From assembly GCA_028281075.1 (NCBI GenBank), contig JANQKO010000304.1, forward strand, positions 1 through 24,354: 24,354 nucleotides of DNA, written 5' to 3'. The DNA is from Alphaproteobacteria bacterium (GTDB taxonomy: Bacteria > Pseudomonadota > Alphaproteobacteria > GCA-2731375). The notes beneath the pieces are model-generated. The model made no database searches and was not told the DNA's origin. It was given only the letters and a program-made list of their open reading frames with translations. The translations under genes were made by a program, and so were the position numbers. Position 1 is the stretch's first letter, and each line of letters starts with the position of its first letter. Below are positions 22,198 to 24,354 of the stretch, one piece after another.

Positions 22198-23493
22198 ATG
22201 GCTAAATTCCGCGCGCTGCCGGCGGCGGCGCTGCTGATGCTGCTCGCGTCGCCGTCACGGGCAGAGGACACCGCCTTCAGCGCCGGCGATACGGCCTGGA
22301 TGCTGACGTCGACGGTGCTGGTGCTGTTCATGACGCTGCCCGGCCTGGCCTTGTTCTATGCCGGCCTGGTGCGGGCGAACAACGTCCTCTCGGTGCTGAT
22401 GCACTGCTTCGCACTGGCCTGCCTGATGTCGATCCTCTGGCTCGTCGCCGGCTACAGCCTGGCCTTCGACGACGGCGGCGGCATGCAGGCCTTTATCGGC
22501 GGGCTGAGCCATATGTTCCTGGCCGGCATCGGCCCGGAGACGCTGGCGGGCAGCATTCCCGAGACCGTTTTCTTCATGTTCCAGATGACCTTCGCGGTGA
22601 TCACGCCGGCGCTGATCGTCGGCGCCTATCCCGAGCGCATCCGCTTTCCAGCGGTGCTGCTGTTCAGCGCCATCTGGCTGCTGGTGGTCTACGTGCCGGT
22701 GACGCACTGGGTCTGGGGCGGCGGCTGGCTGGCCGAGATGGGCGTCATGGACTTCGCCGGCGGCATCGTCGTGCACGTCACCGCCGGCACCTCGGCCCTG
22801 GTGCTGGCCTGGCTGCTGGGCGGCCGGCGCGGCTTTCCCGGCGACCTGCGGCCGCCGCACAATCCCGGCATGACCATGATCGGCGCTTGCATGCTCTGGG
22901 TCGGCTGGTTCGGCTTCAATGCCGGCAGCGCCCTGGTGGCCGACGGCAATGCCGGCATGGCCATGACCGTGACGCACATCTCGTCGGCGATGGGCGCCCT
23001 GACCTGGGCGGCGATCGAGTGGATCCGGTTCGGCAAGCCCAGCCTGATCGGCATCGTCACCGGCATGGTCGCGGGCCTGGCCTCGATCACGCCGGCCTCG
23101 GGCTTCGTCGGTCCGGTCGGTGCCCTGATCATCGGTTTCGCCGGCGGCCTGATCTGCCAGTTCGCCGTGGGCTGGATCAAGAACCTGATCAGGATCGACG
23201 ACTCGCTCGACGTGTTCGCGGTGCACGGCGTCGGCGGCGCGCTCGGCACGCTGCTGACGGCGTTCCTCGCCACAGGCGCGTTCGGCGGGCTGGGGCTGGC
23301 CGACGGCGTGGGCATGGGCGGTCAGTTCAGCGTCCAGTTGACCGGCGTCGTCGCGGTGCTGGTCTGGTCGGCCGTCGCGAGCTACGTCATCATCAAGCTG
23401 GTGTCGGCCATCTGCGGCTTGCGGGTCTCCGAGGAAGAGGAACTCGAGGGCCTCGATCTCGTGGCGCATGGCGAGCGGGGCTACGATCTCTGA
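22198..23493 (+). CDS. amtB: Ammonium transporter AmtB
   Basis: A 431-aa inner-membrane ammonium channel. A signal peptide (MAKFRALPAAALLMLLASPS then RAEDT) precedes eleven expected helices, beginning AWMLTSTVLVLFMTLPGLALFYAGLVR. The conserved DFAGGIVVHVTAG has the Asp and first pore His, and FAVHGVGGALGTLL has the second pore His. MFQMTFAVITPALIVGAYPER and WVGWFGFNAGSAL are family signatures. The cytoplasmic tail (RVSEEEELEGLDLVAHGERGYDL) is the usual PII-binding end. I chose the ATG at 22198, with GGGGGAGG 9 nt upstream. An in-frame ATG at 22165 gives a poor N-terminus without a ribosome-binding site. It is followed 39 bp later by a PII gene, so the pair are functional partners, with PII blocking the channel when nitrogen is ample. 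Confidence 0.95.
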   Translation: MAKFRALPAAALLMLLASPSRAEDTAFSAGDTAWMLTSTVLVLFMTLPGLALFYAGLVRANNVLSVLMHCFALACLMSILWLVAGYSLAFDDGGGMQAFIGGLSHMFLAGIGPETLAGSIPETVFFMFQMTFAVITPALIVGAYPERIRFPAVLLFSAIWLLVVYVPVTHWVWGGGWLAEMGVMDFAGGIVVHVTAGTSALVLAWLLGGRRGFPGDLRPPHNPGMTMIGACMLWVGWFGFNAGSALVADGNAGMAMTVTHISSAMGALTWAAIEWIRFGKPSLIGIVTGMVAGLASITPASGFVGPVGALIIGFAGGLICQFAVGWIKNLIRIDDSLDVFAVHGVGGALGTLLTAFLATGAFGGLGLADGVGMGGQFSVQLTGVVAVLVWSAVASYVIIKLVSAICGLRVSEEEELEGLDLVAHGERGYDL

Positions 23494-23532
23494 TCGGATC
23501 GGCCCGGCATCAAGTATGAAAGGAACCTGGCG

Positions 23533-23871
23533 ATGAAGATGGTCATGGCGGTGATCAAGCCGCACAAGCTGGAGGCGGTCCGCGACGCGTTGACCGGCCT
23601 CGGCGTCGAGGGCCTGACGGCGAGCGAGGTGAAGGGCTTCGGCCGGCAGGGCGGCCATACCGAGATCTATCGCGGCGCCGAATATGCCATCAGCTTCGTG
23701 CCCAAGGTGAAGATCGAGATCGCGGTGACGGACGACCGGGTCGACGACGTCGTCGACGCCATCCGCAACGCCAGCCATACCGGCAAGATCGGCGACGGCA
23801 AGATCTTCGTCTACGACATGGGCCGGGCCGTGCGCATCCGCACCGGCGAGGAGGATACCGAAGCGCTCTGA
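23533..23871 (+). CDS. glnK: PII nitrogen regulatory protein (GlnK/GlnB type)
   Basis: A 112-aa PII signal protein of normal length. The T-loop (about 37-55) reads GFGRQGGHTEIYRGAEYAISF with Tyr51, the uridylylation site, and the ATP/2-oxoglutarate region has TGKIGDGKIFVYDMGRAVRIRTGE. PII proteins report 2-oxoglutarate and energy state to AmtB, NtrB and GlnE. Linkage to amtB favours the GlnK/GlnJ/GlnZ type, but sequence alone does not exclude GlnB. AGGA lies 8 nt before the ATG. The order here is amtB then PII, the reverse of the common glnK-amtB order. Confidence 0.93.
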   Translation: MKMVMAVIKPHKLEAVRDALTGLGVEGLTASEVKGFGRQGGHTEIYRGAEYAISFVPKVKIEIAVTDDRVDDVVDAIRNASHTGKIGDGKIFVYDMGRAVRIRTGEEDTEAL

Positions 23872-23950
23872 CGCTTGCGGGTTGTTCGCCGCTCTGCAAA
23901 GCTTTTATCGAGCCCGTCCCGATCCGATTCCGCAGCCCGGAGTTCCCGTC

Positions 23951-24354
23951 ATGTCGCACCTGCCCGCCAGCGAGGCGCTGTCCCGCTTTACCGTCGTCGA
24001 TCTGACCCGCGTGCGCGCCGGGCCGACCTGCGTGCGGCAGCTCGCCGACTGGGGCGCCGACGTGATCAAGGTCGAGATGCCGGCCGCGGTCGAGGGCGAC
24101 GGCGCGCTCGGCGGGCCGCGGCACGATTCGGACTTCCAGAACCTGCACCGCAACAAGCGCTCGATCACGCTCAACCTGAAGGAAGCGGACGGGCGCGAGG
24201 CCCTGCTGCGCCTGCTGGAACGGGCGGACGTCCTGGTGGAGAACTACCGGCCCGACGTGAAGCATCGCCTGGGCATCGACTACGAGACGCTGAAGGCGCG
24301 GTTCCCGCGGCTGGTCTATGCCAGCATCTCCGGCTTCGGCCAGGACGGCCCCTA
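23951..24354 (+). CDS. CaiB/BaiF family (class III) CoA-transferase, 3' truncated
   Basis: The frame opens at ATG 23951 and runs off the window end after 134 codons. The N-terminus matches class III CoA-transferases: LSRFTVVDLTRVRAGPTCVRQLADWGADVIKVE, then FQNLHRNKRSITLNLKEADGREALLRLLERADVLVENYRPDVKHRLGIDYETLKARFPRLVYASISGFGQDGPY. These enzymes move CoA between carboxylic acids in the cytosol (formyl-, carnitine-, succinyl-CoA and others). The catalytic Asp lies beyond the visible part, so the substrate class cannot be judged. GGAG is 8 nt before the start. It is 79 bp after glnK, with no clear terminator between, but probably a separate functional unit. Confidence 0.9.
   Translation, partial: MSHLPASEALSRFTVVDLTRVRAGPTCVRQLADWGADVIKVEMPAAVEGDGALGGPRHDSDFQNLHRNKRSITLNLKEADGREALLRLLERADVLVENYRPDVKHRLGIDYETLKARFPRLVYASISGFGQDGP

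Overview
The window is a high-GC (roughly two-thirds G+C, my estimate by eye), densely packed stretch. Gene content and codon use point to an alphaproteobacterium, most plausibly of the Rhodospirillales. Supporting signs are the complete C-P lyase operon carrying the DUF1045 and HD-domain accessory genes, a GntR/HutC-type PhnF, intergenic palindromes of the GCAAGCCCGGTG and ATTGCCGG types, and an amtB/PII pair. I see no tRNA, rRNA, CRISPR array or phage gene.

Layout. (1) 1-1945: the 3' end of a cysteine-rich (CCG-domain) Fe-S oxidoreductase, probably the tail of a 2-hydroxyacid dehydrogenase, followed by a serine/alanine-glyoxylate-type aminotransferase. (2) 2093-7755: a complete five-gene Opp/Dpp-type ABC importer, in the order ATPase-ATPase-binding protein-permease-permease. 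(3) 7779-8594, minus strand: a secreted low-complexity protein with 22 consecutive aspartates, a Gly-Asn repeat and a degenerate OmpA-like C-terminus. (4) 8838-12495: a ThDP-dependent acetolactate-synthase-like enzyme, divergent from an MmgE/PrpD-family gene. PrpD is followed directly by phnN. (5) 12574-13858: an IS4-family insertion sequence that sits in the loop of a palindromic intergenic repeat, with other palindromic repeats beside it. (6) 14057-21040, minus strand: a nine-gene phosphonate operon, phnGHIJKLM, then a PhnZ-like HD oxygenase, then a DUF1045 2H phosphoesterase. (7) 21214-21936: phnF, divergent from the operon across a 173-bp control region with 18-bp direct repeats and a HutC-type operator. 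(8) 22198-23871: amtB-glnK (PII). (9) 23951 to the end: the start of a class III CoA-transferase.

How it works together. PhnG/H/I/L attach a phosphonate to ribose triphosphate, PhnM removes pyrophosphate, and PhnJ cleaves the C-P bond, leaving 5-phosphoribosyl 1,2-cyclic phosphate. The usual next enzyme, PhnP, is not in the window. The 2H phosphoesterase at the operon's end is a good candidate for opening the cyclic phosphate, which would feed PhnN (ribose 1,5-bisphosphate kinase, 11941-12495) to make PRPP. No phosphonate transporter (phnCDE) is present here. Together with amtB/PII, the right half of the window is about scavenging phosphorus and nitrogen.

Most worth a second look: the 2H protein as a PhnP replacement; the PhnZ-like oxygenase with all its iron ligands but no PhnY partner in view; the poly-Asp OmpA-like protein encoded by a hexanucleotide microsatellite; the IS element in a palindrome loop, with a hairpin that could hide its transposase start; and the repeat/operator architecture of the phnF-phnG intergenic region.
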